Positions 1 through 6,203 of a DNA stretch of 6,216 nucleotides are shown piece by piece. The notes under the pieces are model-generated. The model worked only from the letters and a program-made list of their open reading frames with translations, ran no database searches and was not told the origin of the DNA. Source of the stretch: E44-bin32 sp041573795 (GTDB taxonomy: Bacteria; Chloroflexota; Anaerolineae; Anaerolineales; E44-bin32). The stretch is taken from positions 1 to 6,216 of the forward strand of contig JBFFQB010000137.1 in NCBI GenBank assembly GCA_041573795.1. The letters are read 5' to 3'. A program made the position numbers and the translations under genes. The first letter of the stretch is position 1, and each line of letters starts with the position of its first letter.

Positions 1-747
1 ATCCTGGGCATCTGGTTTCTCGGAGGCGCACCGATGTGGATTTTCGGTTGGCTGCTCTTCCCGACTTTGAGTCGGGGACTCCAACTCTGGGATAGTGGTC
101 TTTTGTGGATGACGTTAATGCTCATCGGGTTGGTCTGGCAATTTGTGCTCTCCATGATCATTGTCTATCGCGAAGAAGGGGACATTCGGATAGCGACCAT
201 TCGCCGCCGTTTCTGGTTGAACAACCCGATCTCACCGAGAACGGGCCAAAAAGATAACCGCTTGTGGTGGCTGATCATCCCGTTGATGCTTCTCGTCGTC
301 GTATTGGAACTTGGACTTGGGCCTTTTCTCAGTGAAATGTGGCTAAAGTTCTTCCCCTTCCTGGCGGAACCCCAAAACCGCAGCCTGGATGCCTTGTTCG
401 CGCCTGAAATGCATGCTCGCTGGATTGGCGCATGGGAGTTCTTCGCGCTCTTTGTGATCACATCGCTATTCAACAACTTCCTGAGTGAAGAATTCCTATT
501 CCGCGGCGTGCTGCTGCCCAAAATGAAGGGTGTCTTTGGAAAATGGGATTGGGTTGCCAATGGGTTTATCTTTGGAATTTATCACCTCCACATGCCCTGG
601 ACCATACCTGTCAATATCCTGTTTGGCTTTTTGATGGCGATAAGTGCTAAGCTGTTCCGCAGTAACTGGTTCCCCATCATCCTCCATAACGGGCAGGCTT
701 TTTATTTAGGCTTCTTGATACTGGGGCTGATCCTTGGACTTGCATAG
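1..747 (+). CDS. CPBP family intramembrane metalloprotease, 5' end outside window
   Basis: This is a polytopic membrane protein of the CPBP (CaaX protease and bacteriocin-processing, Abi/Rce1-like) family, whose members cleave substrates inside the membrane. The reading frame is open to base 1, so the ATG at 34 is probably internal and the true start lies upstream; 248 codons are visible. Seen: about six hydrophobic segments, motif 1 SEEFLFRG (Glu-Glu codons 487-492, Arg 502-504), and motif 2 FGIYH (Phe 571, His 583). A third-motif His sits at 685 in the sequence LHNGQA. The family usually has Asn or a similar residue four positions after that His; here the position is Ala, with Asn directly next to the His. 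The protein ends in a very hydrophobic tail, LGLILGLA. The small gene at 800 follows after 52 bases on the same strand. Family membership is firm; substrate and role (peptide processing, self-immunity, other) cannot be read from the sequence. Confidence 0.88.
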   Translation: MLGIWFLGGAPMWIFGWLLFPTLSRGLQLWDSGLLWMTLMLIGLVWQFVLSMIIVYREEGDIRIATIRRRFWLNNPISPRTGQKDNRLWWLIIPLMLLVVVLELGLGPFLSEMWLKFFPFLAEPQNRSLDALFAPEMHARWIGAWEFFALFVITSLFNNFLSEEFLFRGVLLPKMKGVFGKWDWVANGFIFGIYHLHMPWTIPVNILFGFLMAISAKLFRSNWFPIILHNGQAFYLGFLILGLILGLA

Positions 748-799
748 AAACACTGGCAGTGATATTCCCAGGATCGAAAAGATTCTGCAGGGGAGGGTT

Positions 800-1060
800 A
801 TGAAGGCAGATCGAACGAAACCCCTTTCGCTGCATCGACCCGTCACCTACCAGATCACCGTGCCCGGTATGGTCGATGAGGATCGAGCCGACTGGGCCAG
901 TGATATGAGGATAACGGTTGCCGAGGATGAGCAGGGATCTCCGATCACCACATTCACCGCTGATCTCGATCAGGCTGCCCTGCATGGCTTGCTGCGGCGA
1001 CTCTATTCATGGGGACTACCCTTGATCTCCGTGCTGTTGAAGGAAGTTGATCGATCTTGA
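800..1060 (+). CDS. small conserved hypothetical protein, 'DQAALHGLLRRL' type
   Basis: This is an 86-residue soluble protein of unknown function. I chose the ATG at 800 because a strong purine run, AGGGGAGGG, ends two bases before it. The longer frame would need a TTG at 734 inside the preceding CPBP gene. The N-terminal part looks like a small beta-rich region (YQITVPGMV.., MRITVAEDEQG..). The C-terminal third carries DLDQAALHGLLRRLYSWGLPLISVLLKEV. From memory, the pattern D(Q)xALHGLLxxIxxLGLPLLSV recurs in many short proteins of Chloroflexota and Actinomycetota, sometimes as a tail of larger proteins, with no assigned function. There are no membrane segments, signal peptide or metal-binding cysteines. 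It lies between two CPBP protease genes on the same strand (52 and 94 bases away), so it may be co-transcribed with them. Whether it acts with them is not known. Confidence 0.75.
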   Translation: MKADRTKPLSLHRPVTYQITVPGMVDEDRADWASDMRITVAEDEQGSPITTFTADLDQAALHGLLRRLYSWGLPLISVLLKEVDRS

Positions 1061-1154
1061 ACCTCCTTGGCAACCAACAAGGACTCATGTTCCCATCAAA
1101 GCTGAAAGGATGCGGGACCTTGACCGTCTACATATAAGAACTGAGGGAAGGATT

Positions 1155-1991
1155 ATGAATCAACACAGCAAAAGTCGTACGAAACGTAATCTGCTCATCT
1201 TCACCATCGCCATCCTTGGGATTTCTGCCCTTGCAGCCTTCATTGAGCCGCTAACACTGCCCCCGGATGCCGAAGCTGAGGCGTCAGGACTCGGTCAACT
1301 TCTGTGGTTGATCTCTCCACTTGCTGTCATGCTGTTGCTGCGGCTTTTGGGCGGTGATGGCTGGGGTGACCTGGGTCTGCGCCCCCGTTTCAAAGGCAAT
1401 CGCTTCTGGTGGCTTGCCAGCCTCGTCATCTTTCCGCTTGTCCTCACTATCTCCTTGCTGGCTGGCGTACTCCTGGGAGGACTCAACCTTGATGCCAACT
1501 TGCTGTCCGCTTTTGGGGCCGCCCTCCTGGCTACGCTGGTATGGTCACTGATTAAAAACCTGTTTGAAGAGCTTGCCTGGCGTGGTTACCTTGCACCGAA
1601 GATGCATTCACTGCAGATGAACACCTGGCGCGCGCACGCACTCGTCGGACTTATATGGGGTACCTGGCACCTCCCGTTTATTTATGTCTTTTGGCCATAC
1701 CTCAGCCCGGGTTTGTTGTGGTACTTCATTCCACTCTTGCTATTGGGCACGATCAGCCAGAGCGTGGTTTACGGTGAGATCCGTCTTGCCACCGGCTCTT
1801 TTTGGCCAGCCTGGGTCATGCACACCATAGGAAATACACTCGGAAACAGCTTGCTTCTCAGTGGTTTGATCCAGTTAAATCCTGGCTGGGAACTTTGGTT
1901 TTCACCGGGGGCCGAGAGCGTGAGCAACATTGTTTTAATGTTTGCCATCGGATACTGGCTGCATCGACGGCGAAATCGATTGGTGGACTAG
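1155..1991 (+). CDS. CPBP family intramembrane metalloprotease (second copy)
   Basis: This is a 278-residue polytopic membrane protein of the CPBP/Abi family with all three catalytic motifs. They are EELAWR (Glu138, Glu139, Arg143), WGTWH (Trp168, His172, with Trp replacing the usual Phe) and HTIGN (His223, Asn227). About eight hydrophobic segments are visible; the protein starts with a basic stretch (SKSRTKR) and ends with a basic tail (HRRRNR). The ATG at 1155 was chosen because GAGGGAAGGA lies just upstream. The frame remains open upstream to 1047, but those codons look unlike protein and overlap the previous gene. The protein is not a close duplicate of the CPBP at the window start: beyond the motifs, a shared 'NR.WW' before a helix and LxPKM after motif 1, the two differ widely. 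Likely an active membrane protease; the substrate is unknown. Its stop is 67 bases before the acyltransferase gene. Confidence 0.9.
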   Translation: MNQHSKSRTKRNLLIFTIAILGISALAAFIEPLTLPPDAEAEASGLGQLLWLISPLAVMLLLRLLGGDGWGDLGLRPRFKGNRFWWLASLVIFPLVLTISLLAGVLLGGLNLDANLLSAFGAALLATLVWSLIKNLFEELAWRGYLAPKMHSLQMNTWRAHALVGLIWGTWHLPFIYVFWPYLSPGLLWYFIPLLLLGTISQSVVYGEIRLATGSFWPAWVMHTIGNTLGNSLLLSGLIQLNPGWELWFSPGAESVSNIVLMFAIGYWLHRRRNRLVD

Positions 1992-2017
1992 ATCAGCAAT
2001 ACGAGCTTCTACAGCAA

Positions 2018-2047
2018 TTGACATTGCCGCGAATGCTTTGTTTGAAT
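2018..2047 (+). promoter_or_regulatory. possible sigma-70-type promoter for the acyltransferase gene
   Basis: A perfect -35 hexamer TTGACA is at 2018-2023, and TTGAAT (4 of 6 matches to TATAAT) is at 2042-2047, 18 bases apart. Transcription would start near 2054, inside or just after the Shine-Dalgarno-like GGAAGA at 2048-2053. A transcript from here would therefore be nearly leaderless for the ATG at 2059, or would have a leader of about 26 bases for the in-frame ATG at 2080. This tension lowers confidence. If real, the acyltransferase and DUF3237 genes form their own transcription unit, separate from the CPBP genes. Confidence 0.28.
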
Positions 2048-2058
2048 GGAAGAAATTG

Positions 2059-3474
2059 ATGTCAAAAAATCAAGCAGGCATGAATTATCAAAGAAAAGCC
2101 ACCGCAGCAGAGCAATTTTTTACAAGTTCTCCTTTTTCAATTGTAACCATGTTGGCCCGAATCAAAGGAAACGTTTCCGAAGGCATGCTCAAGCGTGCGG
2201 TTGCGAAAATTCAACAGAAGCATGCCCTTCTCAGGGTTCGGATTAAAGAAGATCGTGAGCATGCACAATGGTTTATCTCCGCAGGGGTCCAGGCAATCCC
2301 CATCGAGATCATCCCTCGACAGGCTGAGAACGATTGGATCAAAATCCATATTGAAGCATCCAAGATCCCCTTTGAATTCGAAACCCATCCGGCCATTCGG
2401 TTCATCCTGGTCCGATCTCCCCAAGTATCCGAATTGATCATCCTGTGCCATCACATGATTTGCGATGGGATGTCTTTGGCCTATCTCGCCCGAGACTTGA
2501 TGATGCATCTTGGCGACCCGGCGCGAGAGGTTGAAGCGCTGCCAGCTCCACCACCAATCACTCTAGATAACCTGCCGAGCGATGTTTCAGCATCCGGTTT
2601 GGTCAAGTCTGTCATCCAGCGGATGAATCAGAAATGGGCAGAGGAGCGTGTTTTTTTCGACCAGGAAGATTATGAGATCCTCACCAAAGCCTACTGGAAT
2701 CACTTTCACCATGAAATATTCTCAATCGAGCTATCGAAAGAAGAGACTTCGGCCCTGGTCGATCGCTGTAAAGAAGAGAAAGTAACGGTGAATTCCGCCC
2801 TCACTGCCGCTTTTGCTGGTGCACCAAGCTTGGTAGAAGGTGAAAAAAATTATCACGCTCAGATTGCGGTTGGAACCAATTTGCGCGATCGACTCCCGTT
2901 CTCGGCCGGGGAAGGAATGGGATATTATGCTGGAGCTGTTGAGCTGAAATATAAATACAACCACAAGATAAGCTTTTGGGATAACGCGCGTAAGTTCCAT
3001 AAAAAAATTCAACCGAAATTCACGAACAAGAACCTTTTTGGCGACATCCTTAATTGGCTTTATCTAGATCCGACAATCTTCGAGGCGATGCATTTCAAGA
3101 AGCTTGGCGGGCTTGTCCCCTCTGATTCCGCCCGCTATGAAAAGTTATCCGCCTTCAGCAAGAAGGATGATGTGGTCTTGCGCCTTTTAAAGCGAGATAA
3201 GGTTGAATCGCTAGAGAGAAAGCATTGGGGGACGGCGGTCACCAATCTCGGGCGCCTGGATTTCCCGAGTACTTATGGTGCACTTGTATTAGATCGTCTA
3301 ATCTTGCAGCCTGGCGGCGCCGTACCGTTGTCGAATGTTAACCTGGTCGTTGGCGCCGTGACCTGCTCAGGCAAACTCAGTTTGATCGTTGAGTATTCCC
3401 CGCAGGCGGTAGATAGCGTAACGATGGAGAAAATCAAAGACATGGCTATGGAATTCTTGATAAGTGAGGGGTGA
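2059..3474 (+). CDS. stand-alone condensation-domain-like acyltransferase (PapA/alcohol acetyltransferase type)
   Basis: This is a 471-residue cytoplasmic protein of the chloramphenicol-acetyltransferase-like/condensation superfamily. Members join an activated acyl group (CoA or carrier-protein thioester) to an alcohol or amine. Seen: the catalytic motif HHMICDG at residues 131-137 (second His132 as base, Asp136 structural); an N-terminal segment like the family's opening helix, ending KHALLRVRI; NLRDRLP at 274-280; and TNLGRLDFP at 395-403. The last two fit the C-terminal half of PapA5-like and alcohol-acetyltransferase-like proteins. No DFGWG motif of NRPS condensation domains is seen, and no adenylation or carrier domain is attached. 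The ATG at 2059 has GGAAGA five bases upstream; ATG 2080 is an alternative start. The gene looks more A-rich than its neighbours, hinting at a different origin. DUF3237 follows after 10 bases. Donor and acceptor are unknown. Confidence 0.85.
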   Translation: MSKNQAGMNYQRKATAAEQFFTSSPFSIVTMLARIKGNVSEGMLKRAVAKIQQKHALLRVRIKEDREHAQWFISAGVQAIPIEIIPRQAENDWIKIHIEASKIPFEFETHPAIRFILVRSPQVSELIILCHHMICDGMSLAYLARDLMMHLGDPAREVEALPAPPPITLDNLPSDVSASGLVKSVIQRMNQKWAEERVFFDQEDYEILTKAYWNHFHHEIFSIELSKEETSALVDRCKEEKVTVNSALTAAFAGAPSLVEGEKNYHAQIAVGTNLRDRLPFSAGEGMGYYAGAVELKYKYNHKISFWDNARKFHKKIQPKFTNKNLFGDILNWLYLDPTIFEAMHFKKLGGLVPSDSARYEKLSAFSKKDDVVLRLLKRDKVESLERKHWGTAVTNLGRLDFPSTYGALVLDRLILQPGGAVPLSNVNLVVGAVTCSGKLSLIVEYSPQAVDSVTMEKIKDMAMEFLISEG

Positions 3475-3478
3475 GAGG
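3473..3478 (+). promoter_or_regulatory. ribosome binding site overlapping the acyltransferase stop
   Basis: GAGAGG lies six bases before the ATG at 3485 and overlaps the last two bases of the acyltransferase stop codon (TGA 3472-3474). It decides the start of the DUF3237 gene over the upstream in-frame GTG at 3464 and the later ATG at 3497. It also implies that ribosomes finishing the first gene can reinitiate on the second. Confidence 0.6.
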
Positions 3479-3484
3479 CGAAGA

Positions 3485-3946
3485 ATGCACACCCAAATGA
3501 TCACAGAGGGCGAGCTCATCTACGCAGCACAGATCCAATTCACGGAAATGTTTGATTTTGGCGTGAGCATGGAAGCCCTGACTACGGGGGAGCAAACGAT
3601 TCCCCCAGAAGGCGCTCGCTTTGATCAAGTTTTTCAAGGTGAGCTACTCGGACCTCGCTTGCGGGGAAAAATGTCCGGCATGGACCGGCTCTACATTCGT
3701 GCGGATGGATCCTTCCAACTGGATCTGCATGCGCGCCTCACGACCGAGGATGGTGCCAGGATCGCCTTCACTTCGAACGGTGTTTCGCTTCAGATTGAAG
3801 GGGAGCGAGAAGCCCGATTAAGGGCGGCTGTTTCCCTGTTTACTTCCTATGAAGCTTACAGATGGCTTAACAAGCTTCAACTGTGGGCGCTGGGAACAAT
3901 GGATCCAGTAAAAAACCAGGCATTTATTCAGGCCTACACGCTCTAA
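3485..3946 (+). CDS. DUF3237 domain-containing protein
   Basis: This 153-residue protein matches the DUF3237 family from end to end and is of normal length. Landmarks: an N-terminal strand region (ELIYAAQIQFTE) and GPRLRGKMSGMDRLYIRADGSF starting at residue 56, which is the family's 'GxRLxGxVxxGxDWLxxRxDG' stretch. These are followed by LDLHARLTTEDGARI, and then YEAYRWLN at 122-129, the usual 'FET....Y.WLN' signature. No signal peptide or membrane segment is visible, so it is probably a cytoplasmic beta-barrel-like protein. The biochemical function of the family is not established to my knowledge; members often sit beside small-molecule metabolism genes. The ATG at 3485 follows the acyltransferase stop by 10 bases with a good ribosome binding site, so the two are probably co-translated. 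The protein may act on, or bind, the substrate or product of that enzyme; this is inference from spacing. Confidence 0.85.
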   Translation: MHTQMITEGELIYAAQIQFTEMFDFGVSMEALTTGEQTIPPEGARFDQVFQGELLGPRLRGKMSGMDRLYIRADGSFQLDLHARLTTEDGARIAFTSNGVSLQIEGEREARLRAAVSLFTSYEAYRWLNKLQLWALGTMDPVKNQAFIQAYTL

Positions 3947-3952
3947 GGGCAT

Positions 3953-3971
3953 GGCTATACAGGTTCTAGCC
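3953..3971. other. weak hairpin in the convergent gap
   Basis: GGCTA (3953-3957) and TAGCC (3967-3971) can pair across a nine-base loop just after the DUF3237 stop at 3946. There is no following T-run on the plus strand and no preceding A-run for the minus strand, so it does not qualify as an ordinary intrinsic terminator. The remaining gap to 4081 shows nothing stronger. Both converging transcripts must end here, run into each other, or rely on Rho. Confidence 0.2.
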
Positions 3972-4081
3972 CGATCTCAGCGGGGATACCTGGCAACGAC
4001 AGCTTGATCGCCCGCACAGCTGCACTTTCCGAAGCATTGACACTCTCAATCAATCCCGAGGCTCTGCTCATAACCGTGCGC

Positions 4082-5965
4082 TCAGGATTCGGCCAGGACA
4101 ATCACTTTATCAGCCGGGTTGAAAGTTAGCTGAGCCGATTTCACCGGGTTTAACACCACCCCGTAATCCTCTGCAGCTTCGAAGGCAGACTCGTTAAGGC
4201 GATAACCGATCGCCACTTCGCCCTTGCGACTGGCTGATTCCACCACGGTGTAGAAATTGACCACCTGACCGATATCTACATAGTCTTCAGCCGGCTTCAA
4301 ATAAATTTCAGACCCTTCTGGATCGAAGAGCGCGCCCAAGACCGGACCAAGGAGCTTATTCTCAGATATCTGGGAGAGCATCAGGCTAATCAAGCGATCG
4401 CTCACGATGAAATCATCGGGGCGGGCTGATTCGGCCAGGTTCCGATTCTGGATATCGAGCATCTCACTGACAATGGAATATTCAAGGGCATCTCGGTCAG
4501 CGATATCACGCAGGTGTAGTAGGGTCACCAGCGTTCGGGCATCTGCTTTCTGTGGGTCAAGCGTGTCAGAATATGAGAGCACGATAACGTGATCAAAGGA
4601 GTGGAAATTTACACTCTCTAGAACTTCTCGATCGGCAGTATTCCCGGGCGAATAAGTGCAGGCGATATGACGCAGATGCTGCTTAAGCTCGAGGAAAGCG
4701 GCTTCATCCCACTCCACATCTGCGATGATCGCAACGGCTGATCCAGGTGTGACGTAATGATCCAGTTCGCGGATTACAGTCCCAGCGTAGCGATTCCACC
4801 CCAGGATGAGCACATTCTCAGGAGCAGCTTCTGTGCGTTCTTGCTTTGCGATGGCCTCATGGGAGATGCTTACATCCACTTTGCCGGAGAGCACGACCCG
4901 GTCATCGTCTTCAGCGATTGCGATGACCTGGTCCCCTTCTTTGATGACCCGATCCATGGGCGGGTTAATGCGGGGGACCCACCCATCCGAAAGCAACCCG
5001 ATGATGGTCGAATCGTCGTAGGCGAGCAGCGCCTCAGCAAAGGTTTTCCCGGTGAGTTTCGGTTCTTGCTGGAAGTAGATCTCATCGCCAGCGAAATCGA
5101 GCAAATCGTTGTAGACCACTGAGAGACCAGACTGCCGGCAGGTTTGCGCTGTGATGCGGGCGATCAGATCTCTCGTCTGGATCAGCTCGACCTCATCCTG
5201 ACCGACGATCGCGGCAACTTCCAAATTTCGGGCTTGATGGATCTCAGCCACGATATGGTAGCGGCCATCTTTTCGATTAGGATTCTTCGTGATGGCCAGC
5301 ATCACCTTGATGACAACCGGGTCAGGATCTTCGACCGGAGGTGCAAGAATGATGATAGATCTGGCTGTATCCAGGCTGGCGATGCTGAGATCGCCAGGCT
5401 CCATGGGATCCCCCCGCCGGTATACGATACGTGTGTTACGAGAGCTCCCCACCCGGTTCTTGATCTCCTCTTGCATGGAGAGTTTATCGTGGTTGCCCAT
5501 GACTACAATGACGGGATCAACTTGATTTAGATTGGCGAGGATAAGCTCTGAAAGGATCGGGAATACCTGGGGAGACCAGCCCAGGATGACGGTGTGGCCG
5601 GATTCGATCACGCGTGAACGCCCTTTGCGTAAATCTTCAAGCTTGGCTTCGATTCCCGTGGTGAGAATACCGATCAAGGTGCTAAGGACGAAAATGCTGG
5701 TAAAGACGATTACGAGCGTAGCAATACGGAAAGTCCAGTGCCCGAAGGTGACCGCATCGGGTTCAAGCGTGAGCATCACAAAAGCCCAGATCTGCTCCGT
5801 CAGGGATCCCTCCCCATCGATGCCCACCAACCATACGATGGTGGAGGTCAGCAAGATCATAAAAGTTGAGATCAGACCCAACCATCCAATTAATGCAATC
5901 GGCCCTCTCGACATGGTGTTGTCGAACCAGTAGCGAAATCGATCAGCCATCGTAACCTTATCCAT
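4082..5965 (-). CDS. CASTOR/POLLUX-related ion channel with two RCK (TrkA-N-like) halves
   Basis: This 627-residue membrane protein is a bacterial relative of plant CASTOR/POLLUX/DMI1 cation channels. Order: a short cytoplasmic N-terminus (RFRYWFDNTMSRG), helix 1 at about 23-49, a pore-loop-like segment at about 55-76 containing LEPDAVTFGH, and helix 2 at about 78-104. The linker EDLRKGRSRVIESGHT (110-125) is near-identical in style to the plant proteins (DSLRKGRSEVVEQNHT). The first Rossmann half begins VILGWS (126-131), followed by an RCK C-terminal part at about 291-357 ending EGDQVIAIAEDDD. A second Rossmann half begins LILGWN (386-391), and the protein ends ADKVIVLAES. It should form a tetramer whose cytoplasmic ring senses nucleotides or ions and gates ion flow. 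The start at 5965 has AAGGAG five bases upstream; the next in-frame ATG is codon 6. Ion and ligand are unknown. Transcribed opposite to the rest. Confidence 0.92.
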   Translation of the reverse strand: MDKVTMADRFRYWFDNTMSRGPIALIGWLGLISTFMILLTSTIVWLVGIDGEGSLTEQIWAFVMLTLEPDAVTFGHWTFRIATLVIVFTSIFVLSTLIGILTTGIEAKLEDLRKGRSRVIESGHTVILGWSPQVFPILSELILANLNQVDPVIVVMGNHDKLSMQEEIKNRVGSSRNTRIVYRRGDPMEPGDLSIASLDTARSIIILAPPVEDPDPVVIKVMLAITKNPNRKDGRYHIVAEIHQARNLEVAAIVGQDEVELIQTRDLIARITAQTCRQSGLSVVYNDLLDFAGDEIYFQQEPKLTGKTFAEALLAYDDSTIIGLLSDGWVPRINPPMDRVIKEGDQVIAIAEDDDRVVLSGKVDVSISHEAIAKQERTEAAPENVLILGWNRYAGTVIRELDHYVTPGSAVAIIADVEWDEAAFLELKQHLRHIACTYSPGNTADREVLESVNFHSFDHVIVLSYSDTLDPQKADARTLVTLLHLRDIADRDALEYSIVSEMLDIQNRNLAESARPDDFIVSDRLISLMLSQISENKLLGPVLGALFDPEGSEIYLKPAEDYVDIGQVVNFYTVVESASRKGEVAIGYRLNESAFEAAEDYGVVLNPVKSAQLTFNPADKVIVLAES

Positions 5966-5970
5966 GGAGA

Positions 5971-5976
5971 CTCCTT
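5971..5976 (-). promoter_or_regulatory. strong ribosome binding site of the channel gene
   Basis: Read on the minus strand, this is AAGGAG followed by five bases (TCTCC) and the ATG at 5965. It is the best Shine-Dalgarno match in the window and fixes the channel start at 5965 rather than at the ATG of codon 6. Confidence 0.8.
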
Positions 5977-6007
5977 ACAATTCAAAAAAAATAAAGTGAT
6001 TTTGGAT

Positions 6008-6033
6008 GTATTTGCCGCATAGTGATGAAATAC
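6008..6033. repeat. inverted repeat GTATTT-N14-AAATAC
   Basis: The two 6-base arms are perfect complements, 42 to 45 bases upstream of the channel start codon at their nearest. The size and position suit an operator bound by a dimeric regulator, but a single short repeat in an AT-rich gap can also arise by chance. Confidence 0.25.
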
Positions 6034-6147
6034 GAGTTAATCGTTGATTGCATGGATGACGACCTCTAAGTGCATTCTTTCGCCATCCCATTACCGCTGC
6101 CTAGGTTTCTCTGAAATGATGTCAATGCCGCAGACCTCCACCCAGGG

Positions 6148-6176
6148 TTGACCGAATCTACTCCGCTAGGATACAC
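6148..6176 (+). promoter_or_regulatory. possible promoter for the rightward gene at the window end
   Basis: TTGACC (6148-6153, 5 of 6 to TTGACA) is followed after 16 to 17 bases by GATACA/ATACAC (6170-6176), a poor -10. Transcription would begin near 6182, giving a leader of about 20 bases that contains the AAGGG ribosome binding site before the ATG at 6204. The -35 and the geometry are good and the -10 is weak. Confidence 0.3.
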
Positions 6177-6203
6177 GCAAATTGGCTGGGAAAAAGGGTA
6201 ACC

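Larger units (their letters stand above)
5977..6203. other. intergenic, probably divergent regulatory region
   Basis: No convincing gene lies here. On the minus strand the stretch next to the channel gene is T-rich (a TTTATTTTTTTT run at about 5983-5996), but I find no clear -35/-10 pair with normal spacing. A 6-base inverted repeat, GTATTT (6008-6013) and AAATAC (6028-6033), is separated by 14 bases. The right end carries a plausible plus-strand promoter and ribosome binding site, described separately. Confidence 0.5.

Noticed and set aside
1120..1138. TTGACC and TATAAG before the second CPBP, as a possible promoter.
   Set aside because: The two hexamers are only seven bases apart, and neither has a suitable partner at 16-18 bases.
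1047..1154. A 36-codon upstream extension of the second CPBP.
   Set aside because: It starts with a TTG inside the previous gene and the encoded residues are hydrophilic and unlike a CPBP N-terminus; GAGGGAAGGA before ATG 1155 is decisive.
1942..2058. A 39-codon N-terminal extension of the acyltransferase, overlapping the second CPBP gene.
   Set aside because: The extra residues do not resemble the family start and overlap a confident gene, while ATG 2059 has a ribosome binding site at good spacing.
2059..3474. The acyltransferase as part of an NRPS module.
   Set aside because: No adenylation, carrier or thioesterase domain is nearby, no DFGWG motif is seen, and the C-terminal NLGRLD pattern fits PapA/alcohol acetyltransferase relatives better.
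3473..4081. Intrinsic terminators for the plus-strand unit or the channel gene.
   Set aside because: Only short stems (GGCTA/TAGCC; CCCG/CGGG near 3971-3985) without T-runs on either strand are present in the gap.
3947..4128. A stop-free stretch in the DUF3237 frame after its stop, ending in a SGFGQDN-like sequence that recalls the C-terminus of ketosynthases.
   Set aside because: It has no ATG, and the suggestive end (4082-4128) is exactly the antisense of the channel's expected C-terminus (NPADKVIVLAES). The likeness is best explained as a shadow of the real gene.
4757..5530. Two long plus-strand open frames (4757-5122 and 5144-5530) inside the channel gene.
   Set aside because: They lie antisense to a well-conserved protein, their translations show no recognisable family, and they have no ribosome binding sites worth noting. 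They are shadows.
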